A stretch of 64,000 bases of DNA from Anaerococcus vaginimassiliensis (lineage in GTDB: Bacteria; Bacillota; Clostridia; Tissierellales; Peptoniphilaceae): assembly GCF_900626155.1 (NCBI RefSeq), contig NZ_LR130844.1, positions 1,570,880 to 1,634,879 of the forward strand, read 5' to 3'. A program made the position numbers and the translations under genes. Positions 37,206-45,587 of this stretch are shown here, piece after piece (positions within the stretch are counted from its first letter, which is position 1; each line of letters starts with the position of its first letter). The notes beneath the pieces are model-generated. The model saw only the letters and a program-made list of their open reading frames with translations, did not search any database and was not told where the DNA came from.

Positions 37206-38913
37206 CCCTTACATTGGCATCAACCATTTCCTTATAAAGCTCTGATGACTTTAATAGTTCTTTATGATTTCCATAAGAATCCAATTTACCATCTTTAATA
37301 ACAAATATCCTATCTGCATCAACAATTGTCTTTAACCTATGAGCAATTATGATTAAAGTTTTACCCTTAACTAGATTTGCCAAGGCGTTTTGTATGAGAG
37401 CTTCATTTTCAGGATCTATATAAGAAGTTGCTTCATCTAAAATTACGATTGGTGCATTTTTTAGCATGGCACGAGCAATAGATATTCTTTGTCTTTCTCC
37501 TCCAGATAGATGACCTCCACCTTCGCCAACTCTTGTATCATAACCATTAGATAGATTCATAATAAAATCATGGCAGGCAGATTTTTTACATACATCTATA
37601 ATTTCTTCGTCAGAGGCATTCTTATTTCCAAGCCTAATATTTTCCTTTATAGTCATATCAAAGAGGAAATTGTCTTGGGATACAAAAGAAATAAGTGAAG
37701 ACAAGTTTTCGAGCGACACATCTTTTGTTTCTACTCCGCCAATTTTAATAGATCCCTTATCTACATTCCAAAATCCAGCAATAAGTTTTGCTATTGTGGA
37801 CTTGCCTGACCCAGAAGGACCAACGAGGGCTGAAACATTAGATTCTTTTATTTCCATAGAAAGATTATCAATAACTTTCTTTTTCCCATCGTAAGAAAAG
37901 TCTACGTCTTGAAGTTCTATATTATAGGATTCTATTTTTTCTCCCTTGTCAACATTTTCTAACTCTCTTGAATTTAAAATTTTTCCTATTTCAGAAGTTA
38001 TAGTTGATATTCTTGACATGTCGTCCATATAGTTCATGATTTTTAAAATGCTAGAAACCGTAGCAAAGGATAAGACGATTAAGGTAATTAAATTTCCTAA
38101 ATCAATACTTCCATTTATATAAAATAAAATCCCAAAGGGTATGATGGTAATAATTCCCATAGGAGAAAGTAATCTACCTATGGCAACCCTATTCATAGAT
38201 TCACCCATCCAGTTATAATAAAAGCTTGCATTGTCATAAACTGCATCAGTGTATTTTTTATAAGATGATTCGCTTTGATTAAAGGTCTTGATTACTTCAA
38301 TACCGTTTATATACTCGACAATAGAATTATTCATGTGTTGACCAATAGCAACTGACTTTCCAAACATTTCCTTATAATGAGCATTCATAACAGACATCAT
38401 AATAGACATTCCTACCACAAATGGAATTAGTGATAATAAAGTTAAACGCCAATCTAGTGTAAACATGTAAATAAACAATAGAATAGGTCCTACTAAATTT
38501 GCCGTAAATTCTGGCACTAAGTGGGCAAGGGATGTTTCCATAGAATCAACTTGCTCAACTATAATATTTTTTAATTCTCCAGATGATCTTGATAGTACAT
38601 CTCCCAGCGGCATCTTAAAAAGTTTTTTAGAAATATCATTTCTAATTTCTCCTAATGAATTAAAGGTTGCAGTATGAGATATAGTTGTTGATATTCCTGC
38701 TGCCACTTCTTTAATAACAAATGTTATGAAAATACTTATACAAAGTGAAGTGTATAAGCTCATATCCCTTATGCCATTAATCAAATTTACAATGATTTTT
38801 GCCATGTATATATATGAAAAAAGCCCAGCCACTACTCCAATTATTGCCAATAAGATTGACATAAAATATGAGCCTTTTCTCTTTTTTACATATTGTTTTA
38901 TTAGATCCATCAA
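37189..38913 (-). CDS. ABC transporter, half-transporter of the YbtP/YbtQ-like pair (first)
   Basis: 574 residues with the same exporter layout: membrane domain about 15-310, then GPSGSGKSTI, LSGGERQRISIARAM and IVILDEATS. Partner of the next gene. It starts 8 nt after the double ECF ATPase gene, so both transporters belong to one transcription unit. Confidence 0.88.
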   Translation of the reverse strand: MMDLIKQYVKKRKGSYFMSILLAIIGVVAGLFSYIYMAKIIVNLINGIRDMSLYTSLCISIFITFVIKEVAAGISTTISHTATFNSLGEIRNDISKKLFKMPLGDVLSRSSGELKNIIVEQVDSMETSLAHLVPEFTANLVGPILLFIYMFTLDWRLTLLSLIPFVVGMSIMMSVMNAHYKEMFGKSVAIGQHMNNSIVEYINGIEVIKTFNQSESSYKKYTDAVYDNASFYYNWMGESMNRVAIGRLLSPMGIITIIPFGILFYINGSIDLGNLITLIVLSFATVSSILKIMNYMDDMSRISTITSEIGKILNSRELENVDKGEKIESYNIELQDVDFSYDGKKKVIDNLSMEIKESNVSALVGPSGSGKSTIAKLIAGFWNVDKGSIKIGGVETKDVSLENLSSLISFVSQDNFLFDMTIKENIRLGNKNASDEEIIDVCKKSACHDFIMNLSNGYDTRVGEGGGHLSGGERQRISIARAMLKNAPIVILDEATSYIDPENEALIQNALANLVKGKTLIIIAHRLKTIVDADRIFVIKDGKLDSYGNHKELLKSSELYKEMVDANVRGDENA

Positions 38914-38921
38914 ATCCCCTC

Positions 38922-40373
38922 CTAAATATTAAATTTTTTTCCCATTAATATAGCTAATATTTTTTCTTTATCCTCCTTTGTAGAAAATTCCTCAAAAGAG
39001 TATCCGTCTAAATAAAGAATTTTATTGCAGGAATTACACAAAAATTCATAATCATGGGAAATTATAAGTATAATTTTTTCTTTTTCTTGTAATATCTTCA
39101 TTCTTTCTGAAATAATTTGCATATTATGTCCATCTAAACCACTTGTTGGCTCATCAAATAAATAAACATCTCTTTCTAAAAGTTCTGCTGAAGCGATAGT
39201 TAATCTTTGTTTTTGTCCGCCTGACATGATTTGTGGATGGATGTCTTTTATATTTTCTAAGTTAAAATCAGCTAATATTTTATCTGTATCTGCATCTTTA
39301 TTATTTAGTTTTAACTCGTCTTCTGCTGAAACTTCAAAAAGATTACTATCAGGATTATTTGACAGGTAGTATATTCTTTTTTGCCTATTTCTTTTGTTTA
39401 ATTTTTCTCCATTTATAGATATAAAACCACTATCTTTTTTCATAAGTCCACTTAAAATTTTAAACAGAGTAGATTTGCCTATGCCATTATCCCCAATAAT
39501 TCCATAAATATTTCCACTTTTAAATTCGTAGGTCAAATCTTTTATAAGGACATTCTTATTATAGGAAAAAGAAATTTTTTCTAAGTTCATAGAATTTATC
39601 TCTTTTAACTTATTTAGTTTAGGAGATATTTTATTTAAAGAAAAGAATCTTAATCCTAACCTATTGAAAAAATCTTCACTTTTTGATAATAGTTCTTTCT
39701 CTGTAAAAACATTGCTAATTTCTCCATTTTCAAGATAATAATATTTATCCACTACTCCTCTAAGGTAGTATAGCCTATGCTCTGAAATGATTATTGTCTT
39801 TTTATTTTTCTTTAATAAAAGCATAAGTTTTCTTAAAGCTTCTACACTTTTCATATCTAGGTTAGCAGACGGTTCATCAAAAACATAAATAGGCGGATTA
39901 AGTGCATTTATTGAAGCAATTGCTATTTTTTGTCTTTCTCCACTTGAAAGATGAAATAAGTTTTTATCTTTTAAATCTTCTCCATTAATAGATTTTAAGG
40001 AATTATTGATTATTTCATCTATTTTTTCTCTTTCTATCCCATAATTTTCAAGCCCGAAGGCAATTTCATCTTCTACATTTTCTGCAAAAAATTGACTCTT
40101 GGGATTTTGAAAAATAGATCCTACTTTCCTCCCTATTTCATATAATTCTTTTTCCAGGGGATTTATTCCATCTATGGAAATTTCTCCCTTTAATTTCCCT
40201 CCATAGAATTTATAAGCAAGACCATTTATAAGTCTTGTAAGGGTAGTTTTACCACAACCACTCGCCCCTATAAAGGCAACACATTCCCCATCATTAATTT
40301 CCAAATTAATATTTTTTAAGATGTTTGCTGAATCTTTACTGTAGGCAAATCTTACATTCTTTAACTTGATCAT
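38922..40373 (-). CDS. ECF transporter double ATPase (EcfA-EcfA' fusion)
   Basis: 483 residues containing two complete ABC ATPase domains: first with IGASGCGKTTL, LSSGERQKIAI, VFDEPSANLD; second (from about 265) with IGDNGIGKSTL, MSGGQKQRLTI, LFDEPTSGLD. The fused form is typical of CbiO-like MptaB-type energy-coupling-factor modules. It powers the EcfT/S pair encoded just upstream. One nucleotide separates it from ecfT. Confidence 0.9.
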   Translation of the reverse strand: MIKLKNVRFAYSKDSANILKNINLEINDGECVAFIGASGCGKTTLTRLINGLAYKFYGGKLKGEISIDGINPLEKELYEIGRKVGSIFQNPKSQFFAENVEDEIAFGLENYGIEREKIDEIINNSLKSINGEDLKDKNLFHLSSGERQKIAIASINALNPPIYVFDEPSANLDMKSVEALRKLMLLLKKNKKTIIISEHRLYYLRGVVDKYYYLENGEISNVFTEKELLSKSEDFFNRLGLRFFSLNKISPKLNKLKEINSMNLEKISFSYNKNVLIKDLTYEFKSGNIYGIIGDNGIGKSTLFKILSGLMKKDSGFISINGEKLNKRNRQKRIYYLSNNPDSNLFEVSAEDELKLNNKDADTDKILADFNLENIKDIHPQIMSGGQKQRLTIASAELLERDVYLFDEPTSGLDGHNMQIISERMKILQEKEKIILIISHDYEFLCNSCNKILYLDGYSFEEFSTKEDKEKILAILMGKKFNI

Positions 40374-40374
40374 C

Positions 40375-41046
40375 TTAATAACTCCTCTCCAGGAAAATCA
40401 TGCTCATTGTGATAAAGATGGTGATTAAACAAACAATAACATCAAGATTTCTAAATTTTATTTCTCTTCTTGAGCTATGTTTTCCAGATGCAGAAATTCC
40501 TCTTACTTCCGATGCGGCGGCAAGTTCTTCAGATATTTTTGAAGATGAAAACATCATAGGAACAAATAAATATTCCATCGTTAAAAATGGTTTTTTAATA
40601 GAAATTAATCCCCTTAATCTCAACGATTCGATAATTTCTTTAAACTCACTTTTAACTACTGGGAAAAATCTCATCATGAAAATAAGTGGCAAAGCAACAT
40701 TTCTATGAATTTTCATTTTTTTCATTATTGCCATTATCTCTCCTGGAGGTGTTTTTAAAATTGGTATTACTGATAGAACTATAACTAACGTTCTTATAAC
40801 CATAAACAGAAACATATCTGGAATCAAAATGCCAAAACCTTCACCATTTGAGACAAATCTCAAAAAACTTAAAACGCCCATTGCAATAATTAGTTTTATA
40901 GTAGATTTGCTATATCCTTGCAGTGATACATAAATAACTAGAATGGCGGCTAATAAAAAAAATACAGTATCTTTGGACAATACTGAAACCAAAAATACTG
41001 TACTTAAAAATACTACTAATTTGGAACGTAAGTCCAAATGCATCAT
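40375..41046 (-). CDS. ECF transporter transmembrane component EcfT (CbiQ-like)
   Basis: 223 residues, about five membrane segments, with the two cytoplasmic coupling-helix motifs ESLRLRGL and ASEVRGIS (x-R-G) that contact the ATPases. Overlaps the S-component gene by 4 nt. Confidence 0.9.
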   Translation of the reverse strand: MMHLDLRSKLVVFLSTVFLVSVLSKDTVFFLLAAILVIYVSLQGYSKSTIKLIIAMGVLSFLRFVSNGEGFGILIPDMFLFMVIRTLVIVLSVIPILKTPPGEIMAIMKKMKIHRNVALPLIFMMRFFPVVKSEFKEIIESLRLRGLISIKKPFLTMEYLFVPMMFSSSKISEELAAASEVRGISASGKHSSRREIKFRNLDVIVCLITIFITMSMIFLERSY

Positions 41047-41633
41047 TTTATTATGCCTGTCTTTTTAAAATGCTTTTCTGTCATCTTATTTCCTAAATAG
41101 CAACCAATAATTGCCGCCACAATAGTACATGCTAAAGAAATAAGAATCCATTTAGGATTTGTATAATACTGAGTTTGTATTTGAACTTGTTCTGGAGATA
41201 CGCCAGACTTAATGAAAGCATCTTTAAAAAACCATATTTCGCTCATACCATGAGCCGCTCTAGTTAATGATGTAATTATCCAAGCAATAGTAATTCTTTT
41301 TATATTCCTATAGCTATCTGTACCAATCATAGATAACTCTGCAATTATCCCGCCACCTACAAACCATGGAATCATAAAAGGACCCATAAAGACAGTTGCT
41401 AATATAGCTTGTATAATATTATAAATTAGTGCAACTCCCGGTTTGCCTACTTTCATAGCCATATAAACAAAAAATGGTCCTAAAATTAGCGCAGTAAACA
41501 CAGCATTAAAAATCATATTGAAAAATAATGATGCCCCTGTAATCATTGAAAAAGCAATGAATACAACAATCATGATTGCAGAAAAGATTCCTATGGTTGC
41601 TAAATCTTTTATAGTTAATTTTTTACTTTCCAT
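41043..41633 (-). CDS. ECF transporter substrate-binding component, MptaE/Trep_Strep type
   Basis: 196 residues, five to six membrane segments, opening with KLTIKDLATIGIFSAIMIVV, a typical S-component start. Layout resembles the MptaE/TIGR02185 family of gut and oral Firmicutes. Binds an unknown small ligand; in this operon probably a metal chelate or a related cofactor. Good RBS (AAGGAGG, 7 nt). It is the first gene after the AraC regulator, separated by 66 nt that probably hold an AraC-controlled promoter. Confidence 0.82.
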   Translation of the reverse strand: MESKKLTIKDLATIGIFSAIMIVVFIAFSMITGASLFFNMIFNAVFTALILGPFFVYMAMKVGKPGVALIYNIIQAILATVFMGPFMIPWFVGGGIIAELSMIGTDSYRNIKRITIAWIITSLTRAAHGMSEIWFFKDAFIKSGVSPEQVQIQTQYYTNPKWILISLACTIVAAIIGCYLGNKMTEKHFKKTGIIK

Positions 41634-41699
41634 AATTCAACCTCCTTATTTGATATATATTATCATTCTATAATAGACTAAGCTTATTTTCTTGACTAT

Positions 41700-42677
41700 T
41701 TAGACTAAATGTGCTGTTTTAGATATTTTTCTATATTCTGAAGGAGTGAGATTAAACTTATTTTTAAAAGTATTTGAAAATTTAGCATGATCTGTGAAAC
41801 CTACCCTAATAGCAATTTCCGTAATTGAAAATGATGTATTATTCAAAAAATCAGCTGCTACCTCCAATCTTTTACTTGTTATAGCTTCCTTAATTGTTTG
41901 CCCAAAAACACTCTTATAGCAAGATTTCATTGTGGTAGAATTTATCTTAAAGATTTCTGATAGTTTATCATAAGTTATATTTTTTTCGTAATTATTCTTT
42001 ATAAATTCATCTATTTTCTTTACAATATCAACATTTGTCTTAATAAAATATTTCCTATCGCTTATCTTGTTACTGGTATCAAGGCTTGCAATATATAGGA
42101 AAAGTTCTTGAAATTTTACCCTTAGATATTCAATTAGAATTTCATCTGGAACTTTATAAACTTCATAAAAAATATGTTCAATATGCCGAGTAGCTCTTTG
42201 TACAAAAATTTTGTCCTTATTGCATAATTTTCTTAAAACAACTTCAAATTTAATCCCTAACATTTCCTCTAAAAAATATATTTCGCTATCAAATTCTTTT
42301 GGATTAATATAAAAAGTCACACCATGATAATGAGATATAGGAAAAAAAGATTCTTCAGAACTATTGCTACTTGCATTGATTGCAAAATCTCCCGATTCCA
42401 TATAAGTAATAGTTCCATCGCTTAATACGCATTCAAATCTTCCTTCTCTACAATGATTAATCTCGTAGCTTTGATTTAAGTTTTTTGATAATTTTTTCTT
42501 TATAACGGAAGTGTGTATATCATTATAAAAAACTGTTACCCCTTTGAAAATTTCGTACTTTGAAACTATATATTTTCCATTTTCCAAATTATGAAATTCG
42601 CAAATTCTCCCTTTAGAATTTTCTATTATTTTTTCTAAATTTCTTCCATAAAGATGACACATTAACTCCTTACCCAT
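41700..42677 (-). CDS. AraC-family activator (YbtA-like context)
   Basis: 325 residues. The C-terminal AraC double HTH (about 225-320) has TYDKLSEIFKINSTTMKS and the signature ITEIAIRVGFTDHAKFSNTFK with LTPSEYRK. The N-terminal about 200 residues form a cupin-like sensing domain without obvious motifs. Similar regulators bind metal-chelate ligands and activate import operons. It lies between the TetR gene (9-nt gap) and the importer genes on the same strand. Confidence 0.87.
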   Translation of the reverse strand: MGKELMCHLYGRNLEKIIENSKGRICEFHNLENGKYIVSKYEIFKGVTVFYNDIHTSVIKKKLSKNLNQSYEINHCREGRFECVLSDGTITYMESGDFAINASSNSSEESFFPISHYHGVTFYINPKEFDSEIYFLEEMLGIKFEVVLRKLCNKDKIFVQRATRHIEHIFYEVYKVPDEILIEYLRVKFQELFLYIASLDTSNKISDRKYFIKTNVDIVKKIDEFIKNNYEKNITYDKLSEIFKINSTTMKSCYKSVFGQTIKEAITSKRLEVAADFLNNTSFSITEIAIRVGFTDHAKFSNTFKNKFNLTPSEYRKISKTAHLV

Positions 42678-42686
42678 AAAAATCTC

Positions 42687-43271
42687 CTAATTAATAAGTT
42701 TTTCTCTCAAATAACCTTCCAACATTTTTTTGATTGTTTTTCTATTTTCAATAAAAATTTCTTTTTGATTTAAACTTTCATATCCTAAAATCAAAGTATT
42801 TACAAATGTCAATAAAAACTCATCTTCAAAAATAGATGAGAGCTTATCGTTTGGAGGAAATGTAGACGATAAAATTTCTGTGTTTGTTTCTTTTAAATTT
42901 TCAAACATTTCACACAATCTTTTATCTTCATTTTGTAGTTTCAAAAAAATTGCATATATGCTTTTAAATTCATTTTCATCATAAATTCTTTCCATCATCA
43001 TCTCAGTAATTGCGTCTAAAGTCGTTAACTTAGATGTGTCGATAGTTTTGTTTTTTTCTCCTCTATATTTGATGCCTAATTTCATAAAATCATAAATCAT
43101 TTCATAGGTTGAGCCATAATGATAGTAAACACCACCTTTACTTAAACTGACTTTTTCTATAACATCTTCCATAGTTGTATTTTGGAAACCCTTTTCTAAA
43201 AAACATGTCTTTGCCGCTTCCAGAATTTCTAACTTCCTTTTTTCTCCTACTTTCAATTTTTTATCATTCAA
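42687..43271 (-). CDS. TetR-family repressor
   Basis: 194 residues from a TTG start at 43269-43271. AGGAG lies 9 nt upstream of it; an earlier in-frame TTG at 43287 would overlap that RBS and is rejected. HTH at about 10-55: ILEAAKTCFLEKGFQNTTMEDVIEKVSLSKGGVYYHY in outline, ending in the usual YYHY. First gene of the uptake locus, probably autoregulated through the palindrome just upstream. Confidence 0.87.
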   Translation of the reverse strand: MNDKKLKVGEKRKLEILEAAKTCFLEKGFQNTTMEDVIEKVSLSKGGVYYHYGSTYEMIYDFMKLGIKYRGEKNKTIDTSKLTTLDAITEMMMERIYDENEFKSIYAIFLKLQNEDKRLCEMFENLKETNTEILSSTFPPNDKLSSIFEDEFLLTFVNTLILGYESLNQKEIFIENRKTIKKMLEGYLREKLIN

Positions 43272-43298
43272 AACTTTATCTCCTGTCAATAAATAATT

Positions 43299-43315
43299 CC
43301 GACGCTACCGTCAGT
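43299..43315. promoter_or_regulatory. Palindromic operator upstream of the TetR gene
   Basis: GACG-CTAC-CGTC palindrome (43301-43312) with flanking symmetric C/G, of the type bound by TetR regulators (TGACGG...CCGTCA). It lies 30 nt upstream of the TetR start. Confidence 0.6.
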
Positions 43316-43492
43316 TTTATTGTAACTCATTTGATAATTAATTTCAATACATGAATTATTTTAAAATTTAGTAATCTTATTTAAGATATTTGTTTGAACG
43401 CCCTTTATAATTCTTTATTAATTTCTTTAAATGCGGTATAATCAATAAAACTTAATACAGGCTTAACGCTTATAACTTTAGTAGCAAGCACA

Positions 43493-43587
43493 GTAAGTGT
43501 ACGGACACTTACGAAAAAATTAATGGAGCAAACGTTTACGGAATGCTCCATTTTTTTTAATTTTTACCTTGTTAGGGATAACCCTAA
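43493..43587 (+). other. Candidate oriT region upstream of mobC
   Basis: Three structures in a row: GTAAGTGT-ACGG-ACACTTAC (43493-43512), an ATGGAGCA/TGCTCCAT hairpin with eight T (43523-43558, a plus-strand terminator in form), and TTAGGG-ATAA-CCCTAA (43572-43587) followed by GACCCC. Such arrays directly before mobC in Firmicutes mobile elements normally form the transfer origin. The nick site is not assigned. Confidence 0.55.
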
Positions 43588-43620
43588 GACCCCGAAATAT
43601 ATTTTATAAAGGAGAATAAA

Positions 43621-43962
43621 ATGGCAAATAGATTTAGAAATGAAAGAATAGAAATAAAACTAACTAAGGAAGAAAAAGAAGTTTTTGAAAAGAAAATGAG
43701 ACTTGCAAATTGCAAAACTATGTCCCACTTTCTTAGGAAATGTGTATTAGAAAAAGAAATTTATGTAGTAGATTTAGAACCATTTAGAAATCTACAATGG
43801 CTACTTTCAAATGCAACAAATAATATAAACCAGATTGCAAAAGCTACTAATACAACTGGTGTTATTTACAAAAATGAAATTGAAGCAATGAATAAGCAGA
43901 TAGAAAAATTATCAAGAGAAATATGGCAGATCCATTCTCTACTTCTTAATAAAGCAAAATAA
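43621..43962 (+). CDS. mobC: MobC-like relaxosome protein (orphan)
   Basis: 113 residues. N-terminal ribbon-helix-helix-like part with IEIKLTKEEKEVFEKK and SHFLRKCVLE; C-terminal NINQIAKATNTTG and a coiled coil, as in MobC/BfmC-type accessory proteins that open oriT. RBS AAAGGAG. A relaxase gene should follow and usually overlaps its stop, but the next 330 nt hold none, so the mobilisation module is truncated and could act only with a relaxase supplied in trans. Confidence 0.82.
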   Translation: MANRFRNERIEIKLTKEEKEVFEKKMRLANCKTMSHFLRKCVLEKEIYVVDLEPFRNLQWLLSNATNNINQIAKATNTTGVIYKNEIEAMNKQIEKLSREIWQIHSLLLNKAK

Positions 43963-44189
43963 ATCATGCAATATAAAATCAAGATTCAAGTGTTATGTAT
44001 CTCCAAATCATACAAAATCTAATTCCTATATAAGTCATTAAATATCAGATGAGCAATACTAAAAACTAGGTACATCAAATATAGCATTTTTAATGAGTAT
44101 AATTATATTTTTATTTTTCAAATCAATCTATCAGATTAAAAAATAACCTTCCAAACTTACATATAATATTCTAAGTAAATACAATAAAA
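43963..44189. other. Gene-free stretch after mobC
   Basis: No ORF and no recognisable relaxase remnant. TATCAGATGAGCAA at about 44046 recurs at about 28497-28510 beside boundary repeat A, hinting at shared element DNA. Confidence 0.4.
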
Positions 44190-44219
44190 AAAGAATACTC
44201 TAATGCTAGAATATCCTTT
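44190..44219 (-). terminator. Terminator of the CBASS operon
   Basis: AAAGGATATTCTA pairs with TAGAGTATTCTTT (G-U allowed) on the minus strand, then TTTTTATTG. A close relative of this hairpin occurs at about 57080-57115. Confidence 0.8.
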
Positions 44220-44293
44220 AAATAAATAACTTAGATAATACTTTTATATAAATAAATGCTTAAAATTTTTGTTGAATTAAACAAAAAAGTCAT

Positions 44294-45112
44294 CTATATA
44301 ACTTTATATCTTTCAGAAAAATTTCTATAGCTCTGTCTATCTTGCTGGTATACAAATACTTCCGCTATGTTACCTCTATCTGCTAACTTTAGCGACTGCT
44401 CAACAATTTCATAATTGTGTTGTGCGTGTGTTGTAGCAAAAATATTAATTAATACTCCTTTAGGTAACGCCCTAATTTCTTTTACTACAAACTCTACAAA
44501 TTTCGGATTATACTTTCTAACTCCTTCACTTTTTGTCTCGGAATTTATAACTTTAATTGTTGGTAATTGTTTCTTTTCTGGCGGGATTTGAAAATCATTT
44601 ATTGAATAAGTATCTTCTAAAATTAAATTATATTCTAAAGAATCCTTATTATCGCAATTGATATATATAATTTTAGAAGATGTTTTTTCTTCGGAGATAT
44701 TGTTTGTTACTATAAACTCACTGAATACATCATTAATAACTAGTTTAAATTGCATATAAATAGGAACTAATACTAAGTTACACTTTTCATATCCTAAAAT
44801 TTTAGAGCATAACAAAAACCATAAATAACTATGATCATGATATATATTTCCATTGTTTAAAATCTTATTCTTATTCATTTTTCGTATAGTAAATATAGCT
44901 ATTCCTGCAAAGAAAATACCTATTCCTAGATTTCCCAATTTTGACAAAAAATAATATATTATATCGATAATATCAAATGAAATATCCTTAGGTTTTGTAT
45001 TTATAACACTCTCAATATTCGATATTTTAGGTAAAAATAATGCTAAAAATATAAAGAAAAACTGACATAATTGAGTTTTACAATCTTTAAACTTTCTAAT
45101 AATTTCTTTCAT
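44294..45112 (-). CDS. CBASS membrane effector with two N-terminal TM helices
   Basis: 272 residues. Hydrophobic helices at about 14-30 and 57-77, then a soluble domain of about 190 residues ending ...GVLINIFATTHAQ...NIAEVFVYQQDRQSYRNF. Strand-strand-loop order at the end resembles the C-terminal half of SAVED ligand-sensing domains, so the best guess is a two-TM SAVED effector of the Cap14 kind that disrupts the membrane on binding a cyclic oligonucleotide. The domain match is by eye only. Last gene of the operon, overlapping cap3 by 17 nt. Confidence 0.6.
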   Translation of the reverse strand: MKEIIRKFKDCKTQLCQFFFIFLALFLPKISNIESVINTKPKDISFDIIDIIYYFLSKLGNLGIGIFFAGIAIFTIRKMNKNKILNNGNIYHDHSYLWFLLCSKILGYEKCNLVLVPIYMQFKLVINDVFSEFIVTNNISEEKTSSKIIYINCDNKDSLEYNLILEDTYSINDFQIPPEKKQLPTIKVINSETKSEGVRKYNPKFVEFVVKEIRALPKGVLINIFATTHAQHNYEIVEQSLKLADRGNIAEVFVYQQDRQSYRNFSERYKVI

Positions 45113-45587
45113 GTCTATCTCCCCAATAAATTGTTTCTAACAACTCGATAATACCCGACTTTTCATATTTCCAAATTCTATATGCTTCATATCCTACTAT
45201 AATGTGGAAATATAAACTTATTTCATCAGAACCTTTTGCTATTTTCCCCCAGTTTTTTAAGTCTATATCTGAATATTGGGGAATAGCTTCAGGATGAGTA
45301 TGCCATTCACCTACATACCTATAAATTTTACCACTTCTTAAATATATTGAGTTACAGGTCTCTATATGTTTAGTATCTAACCTCTTAAATCTATTTCTTT
45401 TTCTCTTGTCATTTTTATATGGTTCTGTTGCATAACCTATAGTATAATCATTATTTTGTAAGTTTTCTTTACCTATAATTATTCCACCAGATTCTAAACC
45501 ATTTTGTTTATATTGTATATATTTCTTAAATAAATCAATAACTGAATCCTTAATTTTAACCCTTTGAATATTTTCACTTATTGTCAT
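45096..45587 (-). CDS. cap3: Cap3, JAB/JAMM-family deconjugating peptidase of type II CBASS
   Basis: 163 residues. JAMM zinc site complete: Glu32 in GLESGGIIIG, His96-x-His98-Pro in EWHTHPE, Ser106 and Asp109 in YSDID. In type II CBASS Cap3 removes CD-NTase from targets to which Cap2 joined it. It overlaps cap2 by 4 nt and the effector gene by 17 nt. Confidence 0.92.
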   Translation of the reverse strand: MTISENIQRVKIKDSVIDLFKKYIQYKQNGLESGGIIIGKENLQNNDYTIGYATEPYKNDKRKRNRFKRLDTKHIETCNSIYLRSGKIYRYVGEWHTHPEAIPQYSDIDLKNWGKIAKGSDEISLYFHIIVGYEAYRIWKYEKSGIIELLETIYWGDRHERNY

